Assembly: GCA_002812745.2 (NCBI GenBank)
Contig: NCSJ02000035.1
Coordinates: forward strand, 62,001-126,000
Reading direction: 5' to 3'
DNA from: Scytalidium lignicola
Taxonomy: Eukaryota > Ascomycota > Leotiomycetes
DNA length: 64,000 bases
Of the stretch, positions 34,567 through 46,373 are shown piece after piece; position 1 is the first letter of the stretch, and each line of letters starts with the position of its first letter. The translations under genes and the position numbers were made by a program. The notes under the pieces are model-generated. The model was not told the origin of the DNA. It made no database searches and worked only from the letters and a program-made list of their open reading frames with translations.

Positions 34567-35448
34567 TTACTCGTAGCTTACCATCAATGACTCTCCTAGA
34601 TTCAATTCCTCCTCACAATATGTACCTCCCTTTACAACTGTAAGTGCCTCCCCTATCCTCTGACCGACCTCGGGTCTTTTGATGAGCTCTACAAATGCCT
34701 TGAAATCCACTTCGAATCCTTCAAGAGGTCGTCCAATACTTCGGATACAAGCCTTTGTAGCGTTCAGGGCTGAGAGATTAAACTTCCCAATTCTGTTGCT
34801 AAGCTTGTCAACGTGCTTCGTCATATCCTCCTCGTTGTCAAAGGCCTGGTTGATCCATCCGCACTTCTCAGCTGTGACAGCATCAACATCCGTACCGCTA
34901 TAAAGAAACTCATAGGCTTTCCCTGTTCCCATAACCTCGACCATACGTCGTCCTCCTCCACCAGCAGAGAATAGTCCAACGACAACCTCCGGAGCCATTA
35001 AGATAGTGTTATCCTTGGTACCAAACCGCATGTCGCACTCCATAGCTAAGTCATTTCCACCACCACGACAGCGACCATTCATTACAGCAATAGTAGCAAT
35101 TGGAAGCACGCTGAGTTTGTACATCAGACCAAAAAAGTAACCCAATGTTGGATAATCAGGATGCATTTCCGGAAGAGTTGATTCTAAGTAAAAATTAGAG
35201 GATATGATATAACATTTTCAGTTCTAAATAATACCTGAGCGTGGCATAAGATCCAGATGTGCGATAAAGAACTCCTTGATAGAACTGTAAAATACAAGGA
35301 CCTTTATGGTGGAATCATCTTTGATCTGATCCAGAAGTTCGTTAAGATCGGACATCATCTTCCAGTTCAAAACATTGATGTCTCCATCATTGATTGTTGC
35401 TTTAAGGACTGCGCCTTCTTGGATAGTTGTGATAGTATTGAATCCCAT
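34567..35448 (-). CDS. Enoyl-CoA hydratase/isomerase (crotonase superfamily)
   Basis: Crotonase-fold enzyme of unknown substrate. Minus-strand exons 35448-35235 and 35183-34567 give 276 aa. The 51-nt intron (GTATTA donor, CTTAG acceptor) joins PRS to ESTLPEMHPDYP. The N-terminal half carries VLKATINDGDINVLNWKMMSDL. The oxyanion-hole region is RCRGGGNDLAMECDMRFGTKD, followed by APEVVVGLFSAGGGGRRM, the position of the catalytic-acid loop, and a C-terminal helical part (SALNATKACIRSIGRP). There is no PTS1 (ends LMVSYE) and no obvious mitochondrial presequence. It sits in a gene-poor accessory stretch, so a specialised acyl-CoA is likely. Confidence 0.88.
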
Positions 35449-36439
35449 ATTGCTGAAATGATATTTGATATAAATTCTCTGCAGTGAAGAGTTACCAGTG
35501 AGGTTTTGGTACTGCAGTACAACTACACTGCGGGACCGTCGAATTTATAGCCCAAGATAGGTCTACAGTTGACTGAAAAGAAAGTGAAAATTGAGATAAA
35601 TTTCTCTTGCTTGGCAACCTGCAAATAATAACTAAATATAACCTAGTGGTACCTCAGTCGTTGATACCTAAGATGGCACAGCACCGCCAAGATTTGACTT
35701 GCACGTATTCAAACTCATAAGCACTAGATAAAGATTACCACAGCTTTTCAAGACAATTACTATATTCGTTTTACCAAGAGATAAGCAATTTGTCATTTTG
35801 TAGCCTGTTAAATAAGAACTAGGGGTTATTTGCCAGTGGCTGGCTACGCAGAGTGAAGGAAGGTTAAATAAGCCATTCAATTAAAAAGGTAGTATAAAGT
35901 ATTGCCATATTTTGAGCTTAGCATTAAACTTTCACTCTTATCATAGTCAATAGCCCAACTAGTAACTAATGTCCTTAACTTTAACAGTTTATTAACTGCA
36001 TGAGTGAGAAAGTGTTTAGTTAATATGGGTCCTGATTATTCATCGACGTTTAAGTAAGGGATGTGAAAGTAGCTTCTTGTTGTCAGACTTGGCACCGAGG
36101 GCGTCATAATTATTACCTTACTCAGGCACGTTTTAGGCTCGTCCAGCAAGAAGAAAGCACTTCTGCAGCGACGTCACACCCCCCGCATGTGAACTAGCCC
36201 AAACCGGGCTAGCTACCGTCCCGCCACTGACGAGTGACGGGTCGAGCTGCCTCGCTAGCAGCCCTACAGGCGCTATCAGGCAATAATGATACAGCTGTAG
36301 GGATCAAGAATCACTATCGCGCCATAAACCAAACCCAACCTGTCTACCTGATTGCTTCTAATCATCTTTCCTTCGATATGCAATGCCATTTTGACATTGT
36401 CATCTAAGTAGTTCCAGCTCTTGAACTCTTGCGATAACC
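35449..36439. promoter_or_regulatory. Divergent promoter region, crotonase / PhoD genes
   Basis: 991 bp, AT-rich up to about 36100, then GC-rich. Three inverted repeats cluster at 36194-36302, about 140-245 bp upstream of the PhoD start. The ORF at 35668-35880 is not convincing. Confidence 0.45.
36194..36302. repeat. Cluster of three inverted repeats upstream of PhoD gene
   Basis: CTAGCCC-AAACC-GGGCTAG at 36194-36212 is an exact 7-bp stem. A second dyad, CCGT with an inner CACT-GACG-AGTG and then ACGG, spans about 36217-36239. CCCTACAG (36262-36269) is the exact inverse of CTGTAGGG (36295-36302). They lie in a locally GC-rich island of the promoter. Confidence 0.55.
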
Positions 36440-38471
36440 ATGGCGAACTTCCTAGAGACGTCTGCAGCTGTAGCTTCCGTAGCTCTCCGAGCTCTCTGCT
36501 ACGCTTTCCTGCGCTGGATTCCGTCTTCTGTCAGTTTACAAACTATCAAACCCCCACCTTAAATTGTCTCTAACAAACCTGACAGATATTCCTGAAACCT
36601 ATATATACCTTATTTTTGATCTATGTACCTTCCTTCATTTCTATCTTCCTGACACAGTCTCGATACGATGTTGTAGAGGACGACGTGAATATTACCGTGA
36701 CCGAGACTGAGGTCGATGCCCCGCCGGATTCTCCATCAACCGATCCACCATCTAGAAATCTGCGCAGTCATGACAACACTACTCCTCCATCCGATGAGAC
36801 GATTGAAGAGGATGTTCAAATCACTGAAACACTTATTCTCGAAGAGCGTTCACCAAAGCTCTTACGAACGTTGCTGACTGGCCTCCCCAGTCCGACTAGC
36901 AATCTTCTCTCTCTCCTTACACTCTTGATAAACATTGGCCTCTTCCTCGGTGTTACAGATTACCTTTACACATCTAAGGTGTTCTATCCGAGCCACGACC
37001 TATCATTTGTCCGAATCGGTTACGTTACTCCAACTGAAGCCAAGTTCTTAATCAGAGAGCCGAGTGTGGAACAGCTGCCATTATTTCTTTCCTACCGTCC
37101 ATTAAGAGATGACTCTCCAAGCGATAATTCAGCTTGGAAGTCGGGTGGTGAGCTATACTACCTTGGAAATGACACGGATTACACTGGCGTAATTACAATT
37201 CCTCTCCAGAACACTCCAGAAACGACATACCAATGGGTTACATCCAACAATCATACAGGATATTTCACTACTCCTCCAAAACCCGGTAATATTGGCAAAC
37301 ATGGAACATACACATTCCTTACATCAAGCTGTATCATCCCCAGATTCCCGTATAGCCCATTCGATAAAGTTTTGGGAATGCCAGGCTTCAGATCTATGGC
37401 AAAGGTGCTGAAGTCAATACCTGGGGGAGCGCAATTTATGTTGTTTCTTGGGGACTTCATATATATTGATGTACCGAAAAGATATGGAGCTGCATTAGAA
37501 GACTATCGCAGAGAATATCGACATGTCTTTGCCTCTCCAGACTGGCCTGAAGTAGGCAAAAACTTGAGCTGGATTGCAACTATTGACGACCATGAGATTG
37601 CTAATGACTGGGATAATGGGACCACAGGTGTGTACACCAATGCTATAAGTGCTTGGAACGACTACCATGGATCGGTCAACCCCCCACTCGCTCGTCAAGC
37701 AGGATCCAACTACAAACCACGATCTGGAGCAACGTATTTCGAATTCGCTCAGGGTCCGGCCTCATTCTTCTTATTAGATACAAGAACGTACCGTAACCCC
37801 TCAGCAACCTTACCTGCAAATAGTACCGACAAGACCATGCTAGGCACCGGTCAGCTAGAGGATCTTCTAGCCTACCTCGCCCGTCCTGAGCCAAAAGGCG
37901 TGAAATGGAAGTTCGTCGTGTCCAGCGTACCATTTACAAAGAACTGGCGTGTCAACAGCCTGGACACTTGGGCAGGCTACCTTGACGAGCGCCAAAAGAT
38001 CCTCGAGGCGATGTGGGATGTTGGAGCTAGAGGTGGCGTAGGTGTTGTTGTCCTCTCCGGAGACCGACACGAGTTCGCAGCTACCGCATTCCCACCGCCA
38101 ACTGGTGGAAAGTGGCCGTTGAGTGCTACTGTTCATGAATTCTCGACAAGTCCTCTCAGTCAATTTTATTTGCCTCTGCAGACATACAAGCAGACTGATG
38201 ATGAGGATGTTTTGATCAGGTAAATTATATTCATACCCCCAACATGCAGAAATGGAGAATATTAATATTCTATGGCAGATACATCCCGCAGGGTAACTCA
38301 AAGCTAGGAGCTATCACAATTGAGAACCCGGAGGCGGGTGATCAGAGTATCCTTAAGTTCCATTTGTACGTCGATGGCGTTGAGGCATGGTCGTCCATCA
38401 TCCTTTCACCTCCAGATATTCCAGGGAATCAGCGTGTAAAGGATGCTCTCTGGGGGCAGGGTATATGGTGA
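36440..38471 (+). CDS. PhoD-like metallophosphatase, membrane-associated
   Basis: Alkaline phosphatase D/PhoD-type metallophosphoesterase. Exons 36440-36529, 36586-38219 and 38279-38471 give 638 aa. Donors are GTCAGT and GTAAAT. Hydrophobic segments near the N-terminus (ALCYAFLRWIP; IYTLFLIYVPSFISIFL) and at about residues 138-165 (LLSLLTLLINIGLFLGVTDYL) suggest membrane anchoring. The catalytic domain shows the metal-binding motifs TFLTSSCIIPRFPYSPF, LFLGDFIYIDVPKRYG, TIDDHEIANDWDNG, FLLDTRTYRN and VVLSGDRHEFAATAFPPP. The C-terminus ends YVDGVEAWSSIILSPP. The substrate is unknown. Confidence 0.92.
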
Positions 38472-39272
38472 TGAGTTCTTTTAAAGGATCTTGGGATTGG
38501 CGTTAAAGTTTATAGCATCGGAGCTGCAACTGTAAGGTGTGGTTTAGGTAGAGAAAGGCTGTCGTTAAAATCTAGGAAGTTTAAGGCTTTTGGTTGCGTT
38601 GAAATTTGGAATANTTTTTTTAATTTATACAAGCAATTATTATCAAAACTTATAGGTCTTCGATATTCTTCTATAGTCGCCACACAACCACTTGGATGTG
38701 AGTAGATCGACTTCATCTTCCTTGTCTCAATCAGCTTATTGGTATCATTTTCCTCGGTGGTTGTCTATTAATTTCCAGTTTCTACACGTCTTAGGATATC
38801 TCTTGCTCTACAAAAGCACTGCAATTATTTTTGTTTGCTTATCTTTCCCATGACAACACACCTTAACAGTCCTTGTTTTATTTAAACCACGTATACAACT
38901 GTGCTTATGATGCAAGAAGCCTTTCTGCAGTTTTAACCTCAGCATATAGCTAGGTTCTATTCTTTGGAGCAAGTCTGGAATATCACTTGTTAATAAACTA
39001 GACAGCAAATGTTATGGTTTTCAATGTGTTACAATTGAGACAAAAATAGTGTATTATTCACAACTTATACTAGAGCATAGTGACAATATTGCTAGCGTAC
39101 TTAACCTGTGATTGAAGGTGAGTAAATGTCGCTATATATTCACATCTTAAGAGAAGATTCAGAGATCTTTCGGTTCATTCTTTGAGAACTTATCAAAGAT
39201 CTATTATTGGAGTTAAACAATAATTCAAAATATACTGGCCCACTTTGGCTACTCAGTCGACAACCATTCAAA
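38472..39272. other. Intergenic, PhoD 3' region and promoter of unknown gene
   Basis: 801 bp, AT-rich. N at 38614 before a T run. No gene seen. Confidence 0.45.
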
Positions 39273-40532
39273 ATGGGGAACCCCAACAACCGTGGTAAGG
39301 GTTCTAAACATGCTTCTTCTACCTCACGTGGCAGTATTGCTTCCTCAACTGGTAAGTCAAACTTGAAGGGTAAAGTTTACATGTCGTGTAGTGTAGGAAC
39401 TAAAAGTGATGTAGTTTCAGTCAGTTCTGAGATTGAACCGTTCCCAGCTGCACCTCCCAATCTCAAACTTCCAGCTTCTCCAAGAATGAAATCATTTAGT
39501 ACTGACAAATATCGACCTGCAAATGGAATTCGTACCAAGTCAGGCCTGGTTCAGTTCAACAGATACGGCACGTCTATCATTTTTTCTTCAACTGGGGTCA
39601 GAAATAGTACTCGGACCAAGGCTATCCACTATACATCCAATCTCTCAGATGATCCTCAGTCCAGCGAACAGGAAGATATCCGGGAACTTATCACAAACCT
39701 GGATCCTTCAAAGAGAAACGAGTTCTGGGAAAGAAACTGGATTGAGATTCATATCAACTTCAAAAAGGAAGAGGAAGAGAATGAAAAGGATGGAATAATC
39801 GTTGCAGAAGCCATAAAAGATAATGAAAACAACGCAATTATAGCATTTATCGAAAGTCTCTGCCCAGATATTACTGCATCAGCAACCACAATCTTTATCA
39901 ACATCCAGTTTCCAGTCATCGATGATAGCAACCCTCTCGAAACAACCGTTCCCACGGCTTCCAACAGTGCCAACTACTCCTTCATTGAAGGACTTGTTGA
40001 GACTCTAAACTCATTCAAAGCTCTCAATAAACTACAGATCATTCTTCACACACCACCTGGTAGCCAGAATCCTCTTCCACTGCAGAACTTGCTTTATGTC
40101 CTCCCATTCTATGACCTGGAATTCACGCATTGGTCAATTGCTTGGAAGACTAGCTTCATGACAAACCAGGAGATTGTAAGAGGTTGGCCAATTAAGCATT
40201 TAGATCGAGAGAGGAATCGAATTCTTTATAGAAGACGGGCTGAGAAGGAGGAAGACTTGCAGGTTAAAGATGTTGAGAAGAACGAGGCCAAAAGAAATGA
40301 TGCTATCAAGGACAATATTGAAGAGAAAAGGGAGGAAACATGGCAAGATAATGGCGTTAAGAAGAACGGAGTCAAAATAAATGATGTTGCTAAAGACAAC
40401 GTTGGAGAGAAGTGGAAGGAAGAGTTGCAGGACAAGAGTGCTAAGAATAATGCCGTTAAGTACAATGCTGGAGAGAAGGAGAAGAAAATTAGAGGAAACA
40501 AAACGAAATGGCAGAATGCCGTGAAATGGTAA
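39273..40532 (+). CDS. Unrecognised protein with charged C-terminal tandem repeats
   Basis: Single-exon ORF. ATG at 39273 (MGNPNNRGKGSKHASS) is the likely start, giving 419 aa; the open frame extends upstream to 39207. I do not recognise a family. The first 130 residues are basic and Ser-rich. The middle (about 140-320) looks folded (TNLDPSKRNEFWERNWIEIHI; ATTIFINIQFPVIDD; NKLQIILHTPPGS; YDLEFTHWSIAWK). The last 100 residues are a Lys/Glu/Asn-rich coiled stretch with a 28-residue repeat, about 2.5 copies, each starting near V-x-K-N and ending Q-D-N/K. Its neighbours are accessory and its base composition is AT-rich like its surroundings. It may be lineage-specific. Confidence 0.7.
   Translation: MGNPNNRGKGSKHASSTSRGSIASSTGKSNLKGKVYMSCSVGTKSDVVSVSSEIEPFPAAPPNLKLPASPRMKSFSTDKYRPANGIRTKSGLVQFNRYGTSIIFSSTGVRNSTRTKAIHYTSNLSDDPQSSEQEDIRELITNLDPSKRNEFWERNWIEIHINFKKEEEENEKDGIIVAEAIKDNENNAIIAFIESLCPDITASATTIFINIQFPVIDDSNPLETTVPTASNSANYSFIEGLVETLNSFKALNKLQIILHTPPGSQNPLPLQNLLYVLPFYDLEFTHWSIAWKTSFMTNQEIVRGWPIKHLDRERNRILYRRRAEKEEDLQVKDVEKNEAKRNDAIKDNIEEKREETWQDNGVKKNGVKINDVAKDNVGEKWKEELQDKSAKNNAVKYNAGEKEKKIRGNKTKWQNAVKW
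40268..40490 (+). repeat. In-frame 84-bp degenerate tandem repeat
   Basis: About 2.5 copies of a 28-codon unit inside the unrecognised gene. The units begin near 40268, 40353 and 40437. All encode a V-x-K-N ... K-D-N-x-x-E-K pattern. Confidence 0.6.
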
Positions 40533-41580
40533 CAAAAGCACATGCTTCCCATTCCTGCGACTTGGGTTTGGTTTCCCGTTCCTCAGCGAGAGGTTCTATT
40601 CTTATGGCATTATTGGAGAGCAGGGACGAACCTTCCAATTAATCCCTTCGTTTTTTCCCGTTTCTGACCATTGCATTCTATGCAGAGGATTCTAATAAAA
40701 TGCGAATGCAAAGCTTTTATCCATGCTAAATCAGATAATATTTCTGCACTAAACAGATGACATTACCAACCAAAATAACTCTTACGATATAAGTTCATGG
40801 TACACATATTTCTCTACAGACTTCTTCCACATTTATTACTCTTCTTAAAAAATTGTTGGCCATACCGTGACCATACTAGTGCAAAATTATAGTATTCTTG
40901 TATATGACCTTGGAAAAGGTATTGTGGTTGATGGAGATTTCTCTTTCTAGGTTTGGAAAGCATCCATGATGAGTTAAAACGTACGTGATTCCGAGCTACT
41001 AGTCTTTGTTTGATAATCATTGATGCATATCTAACCAAATAATTGTTGAAAATGATCGAATCCATGGTATAAAACCACTGTCAATATGCAAATATACAGG
41101 TAGAGATATAATCCAGAGAAACTAATATTGAATAGGTAAATTTATTCATAGCTATTTTATGCTAATCATCTCATGCATCTAGCCTTATACTGGCATATGC
41201 GAGCAAAACAAGAAACAAGCCAAGATAGGAAAGATCCAACACATCGCAAGACGCAATGGTCGATGGTATCATATTCCTCACGTAACCCCTCGTGCCAAAC
41301 CTCTAGAACGCCATTGATAAGATCATGCTTGACTGTATACCTACCAAATATATCCATTGAAAAAAAAAATTCCTCGCCAGCAATAATGCAAAGAGCAAAG
41401 AAAAATGCACTATGGTTCATAAGAGAGCTTATGACATGTGAAAACATGGACGGTTTCCCCAAATGAAAAGCTGGATTCCAGAAACGCCCTCGCTATGTAA
41501 GAACCAGCAAAACGTAAGAAGCAACTTGAATGACTAGAAACCCTTCAGATATTCTCGTAAAATTCGTGCAAAATATAAGA
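40533..41580. other. Intergenic, convergent 3' regions
   Basis: 1048 bp between the unrecognised gene and the Ulp2-like gene. The small ORFs (40814-41065, 41166-41466) have no recognisable content. Confidence 0.45.
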
Positions 41581-44500
41581 TCAATGGCGCCTTTTATGTG
41601 CTCCGATAAGTCCCCAGTCAAGACCATCTCGAATAGCTGGTGTATAGCTTTCTAAGTCGGCAGCCTGCTTCTGTCTTCTAGAAGAGCGCGGAGTTGCCGT
41701 AGAACTTATCGGCGAGGAAGGTAAACTTTGGACATTTCGCCAATCTAGAGGTGAAGTAGGCTGTTTTTTGGGAGAGTCATCACTTCCCAGACGCTTTCTT
41801 CGGTGAGGTTCATCGTCATCTAGCAAATCGATCACATCTCTTCTCTTCCTCTTCTGCACCTTGACAGGTTTGACAGAATGCTGTTGCTTAGAAAAGATAA
41901 TTTCATCATCCTCCTGTTCTTCCCGAATAAGTCTTGCACTCAGATCTTCCTCTCCGTCAACTGATTCGATGGAAGGAATAAGTTGCAAGGGCGAGTCTTG
42001 AGATATAGATTGCCTTTCTCTAACTCTTTTCCGTTTTCTTCTTTCGCTTAGTTCCTTACTAGAACTAAGTGACACACTGCGTTTTCTCGAACGCTCCACT
42101 CCGCCATGCGATTCATGAATTTCCTTAGCAGGAGATTCAGATACCTCTGCTACGTCAGGTCCCGATTGCGCCGTCTTATATTGCTCATTCTCTGATTTGG
42201 AGGAGCTCTCCTGATTCTGAGGTATTTTGACTGTGTCACTGACTTCTCTGATATTGGGAGAAGCAGCTCTATTTGGTGTCTTCGGTATTTCCGCAGATAG
42301 CCTAGATCGTTCTTCGTTTTGTACTCTTGGCGAACTATCCTTTGATTTAGGTTCCTCGGGTGTTGTTGACTTCGAGGCGCTCTCCGTGGATGCCTGGTCC
42401 TTGGCCTTCTCCGGAGAATCCCTTTTTGACTTCCCTTCATACTTTTGAATTCGCTTTGCTCTGAGTTTCTCTGCCTCCTTATTTCTGGACTCTTCTATCT
42501 GTTCATTTTGAAGACTGAATAGAATATCACGAATGTGATTTCGCATATCCGATGCTTTCAGCCACGTAATATCAATACCTGTCTCTTTCTGCATAATATG
42601 TCGCATAAATTGATCAGGATCCTCTAAGAATTTCTCTATGTATCCAAGAACATACAAGCCGCAATCGCAATAATTGTCTTGCTGAGGTATGTTTGTTGCG
42701 GTGAATCCAATCGGCCCCGAGATAGAGATATCTAGCGCCTTTTTAGACTTAGCTTCTGCCACAAGGTACTCCTTGAGATTGATGCAGGTTGGCGAGTGCT
42801 TCAACCCTAAGGAGTCAAGAGTGACAATTCGTGGCTGGGAAGGGTCTACTTTGCGAACGGTAACAGACGATTTCTTCTTGCCTAACCTTGCAGATGGAGA
42901 GCTGGTAACTGAAGTCTTCGAAAGTGGCTGAGTCTGCGATGTTGTAGCATCTGCTACGTCTTGTTTCTCCTCAAGCTTATCTCTATCCTTATCTTGCAAG
43001 GACATTTCTTGAATTCCAACGTGAACATCAGCATCAGGAGAATTAGACTGGTCTTGTTTGGTTAGAATAGTTGTTGCTTTCTCTTCTCCATTTGTCTCTG
43101 CATATTTAAGTGATGCTCCGTCTTTCTCTTGTAAAAGGAGCTTAGGTGCGTTGCATATTATCGCAACATACCAATGAGCAGCTTCATTGACAGGAACAAT
43201 AATATAATCATAAGACAGCAGGTCCACTCTGGCTGTCCATCTCTCAACAGCCCTATAATCAATATTTCTCTTCGCACTCTGCGTAAGCGTCTTGTAGAAG
43301 AAAGAGTTGTGGAAGTATATGCGTTTCGCGAGTACGGGATTGACCGATTCCAGATTATGCTGCAGCCATCGCATGTAAAACGCTATTAAGTTGTCATTCA
43401 AAAATTCACCTTCATCCAATCGTTCAATGTCCTCCTTATCCACAGAGGTTTTGTTTTTACCCTCGCGAGGGTATACGATCGAGCTGTGCCAGTTTTCAGT
43501 CCAGTTTGGATTCATTTTTGTCCAACGCTTTGGACTAGGAGATCGGCCAGCGTTCACAGCCCCTTGAGAGCTTTTATCCATAGATCGCGTAGAAGGACGG
43601 ATGTCATAATGATGCTCCTCTCTTAACTTCGAATTTCCGTAGAAATCATCGCCTGGAATTGACTTGGATTTTGGAAGTCGTGGCGATGAATTTGGCGAAG
43701 CGGCCTTCATGGCTCCTGCAAGGGTTATTCTCTTAGGACGATTTGATCGGTTGTCATCGACGCGATCTATAGGACTTGAGCTCCCTTGGGTGTCTAAATT
43801 CCCTGTCCGAGCATGCTTGGTCTCAGACTTTATAGTAGGCTTTATTTTGTCATCATCAGCACGAGCAGAGCATTTAGCAGCAGCAACCTGTTTATGGTTA
43901 AATATTCGGTCCATCTCTGATCTATGATGCAATCGTTAGGCGAGATTTCAGATTCCAAACATAGCAACTTACTTCGAAAGGTTAGAATGTCCAACAGTAT
44001 CAGATAACAGTCGTAATGCCTCTATGAGCTCTGCGCTCTCCTCGGAATTGTCTAATTCCAAGTAGATATCAGATGATTGATAAAAGGTTCTATCCTTTGA
44101 CTTATGGATAACTAGTTTTCCATCCCCCAAACTGGCTTTTATTCTGAGTAACGACTGGACTCTGAGTACGAGGTCTTTATGGTCGGCACAGTTCGGATTC
44201 CGGAGTATAAGAGCTTGAGTTTCAGGATCTAGAACGAGGGTCCATGGGGTGTCAGATAAGGATACCCACCTATAAGTAGAAGAGAACAGCTGTAGTATCT
44301 TGTACTTTGTAGGTTTTGGACGCCTGGTGGACTTTACAGGCCTGGAAGAAGAACCAAACTGCGTGGCCTGTATATCACCTCTGGTTTCGAGACTAGGAGA
44401 TTTCTGCGAACTCTTGCTCACAATTGTCTTTCCATCCTTTGAAGGAACTTTATTTGGTCGGTGCACGTTGACCTTGGGCTCTGAATATAAGAGCTCATCT

Positions 44501-46373
44501 TCTGATTCATGATTTTCTCTTCGGCAAGTAGCAGGGGACTGGCAATCGTCCTTAAGTGAATGTTTTCCCTCCACAGTATTCACTCCATTCTGATTTGGAA
44601 TTGAATCATCTGTCTCCAAAGAATTGATGAGATGAGATTCCAAAAAATATTTTGATACTTTTGGGGGGGAGACAAGTCGCCTCGACTGTTTGTGATTCTG
44701 TGAGGGCTTAGTGGGTCTTAAACCCTGAAGGCTGTCCTCATTGGTATCGTCTATAACTTGATCGTTAGATTTTTGTAGTCTGCGGTTCGTTTTCGATGAG
44801 TTTATCACAGAATTTTCAAGACGATTTTTGATATTCTGAGGCTCCGGCGATTGGTTCTTCTGTTTTGACATCCTTCCAGTATCTCTACTCTTGGAATGCT
44901 TCGGCGACTGCAGTGGACTGTCGTTAACAGTGTAATATTTTTTCTCCATTGAATTACCAGTTTCGTTATGTGCAGCATGGTTTGTCTTCTTGGTTAATCT
45001 CGATGTGTGTACTTCGTCTGCTTTAGGGCTGTATTCGGGTATCTCGATAATAAACCTAGATGACCGAGGTGTCTCCTTTGCTGGGCCAACAATCTTTTGT
45101 TCCTGGCTTGGAGGTAATTCTGCTCGCTTTGGATAGCCATCGTGAAGATCAAATGGGGTTTTTCGTTGGACGCCTGAAGGTTGGTCGTCTCTGTTGAGGG
45201 TATTCTTTGGTTTGAAGCCACCTATTCCTGGTGCCTTCTACAAGTTAGCACGGCTCGAGTGACGCATCTGGAAACCATACCATCTTCTTTTCCTTCGACA
45301 GAACCTTTGGTGAACTGCGCAGACTATTAAAACGTACAATCAGCAAGTCTGCTGTGTGCCTTGCATTATGTTACATATTCTTACCGTTCCAACTTAGGCC
45401 AGTTCGTAGTAGACTTATACCGTTCAAGGGCTGGCCTGAGACAGAAATTATTAGCAATAATTTCATTACAGACCTGGAAATATATACCAAGGTTTCTTCT
45501 CCGGTGCTACACCATTGGTTTCCCCGGAATTCTTCGTCTCGTGTGCATCATTATGGGGGGACGCTTCCCTGCAGAAGATTAGAAAATGCGCTCGACAACA
45601 GAGCGTCTCTAGGAGACAAACTTTGCACGATCCAGGTTTTCTATCTGACTACTATGCTGTTTGATCCTAACTTCGCTATTCAGCTTCAGTCTTTTGGCAG
45701 ACACAACCTCGCCATCGTTTCCCTTGAGTTTCAATGATGTTAGCGGCGGATATCCACTGGAACTAGCCGAGCGATTGCGATAATAGCCTTGCGGCCTGTA
45801 GGGAGATGGACTCACATTTGGTCCTACCCCTTCCTCTATCTTGTCGGATGCCCCAGAAGGAGATGATGAAGTATCTGGAGTATCATCAAAACATATCATC
45901 TCTCTTATAGATTCTTGTCGCTTCCTCTTCCCAAGGCTCCTTCCCGACATCGCATTTTGATTCCTGTTCAATCCCGACAGCGCATTACGATCCAGAGGTG
46001 AAGAACTCCTAGCTCTTCTTCTTATAGTTTCACTAGATTCTTCATTGACGGATCGATCGTCTCGAGACAGTTCCTTGTGAGGCGTGCGAGAGTCCTTGCA
46101 GAATGATGGGAATCTCTTGATGTTCAGACACGACGGCGTTCGAGATCGCTTCTGATTGGTCAGTTTCTTAGGTTCTGAACTCTCAGCCTCTCCTACTCGA
46201 TGGCGAGGTGACCCCTTGTTAAACAAGGGATTGAGAAATGGGTTTCTTCTTTTTTTGCCCTTCGTGTATCCTGGCTTTCTTATAAGCTGTCGATGGCCAT
46301 CCGTTCTACTAGTATGGAGCTCTCGTAATTCGTCACCGACTGCAGCCCTCTTGCCGAATCGTTGTTCAACCAT
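41581..46373 (-). CDS. ULP2: Ulp2-type SUMO-specific protease (peptidase C48)
   Basis: Nuclear cysteine protease that trims poly-SUMO chains (yeast Ulp2, human SENP6/7). Six minus-strand exons: 46373-45622, 45568-45488, 45435-45385, 45323-45281, 45237-43973 and 43921-41581, giving 1510 aa with all phases consistent. Donors include the unusual GTTTGT; branch sites are CTAAC/CTAAT-like. The N-terminal 700 residues are disordered, basic and Ser-rich; a PH-like stretch with LQLFSSTYRWVSLSD and WTLVLDPETQALILRN follows. The catalytic domain starts near VDKEDIERLDEGEFLNDNLIAFY. The triad is His about 980 (NEAAHWYVAI), Asp about 1100 (IVTLDSLG) and Cys about 1151 (QQDNYCDCGLYV). A roughly 110-residue acidic insertion separates His from Asp, as in Ulp2/SENP6. 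The C-terminal 300 residues are disordered, with acidic SUMO-interaction-like patches. Confidence 0.93.
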
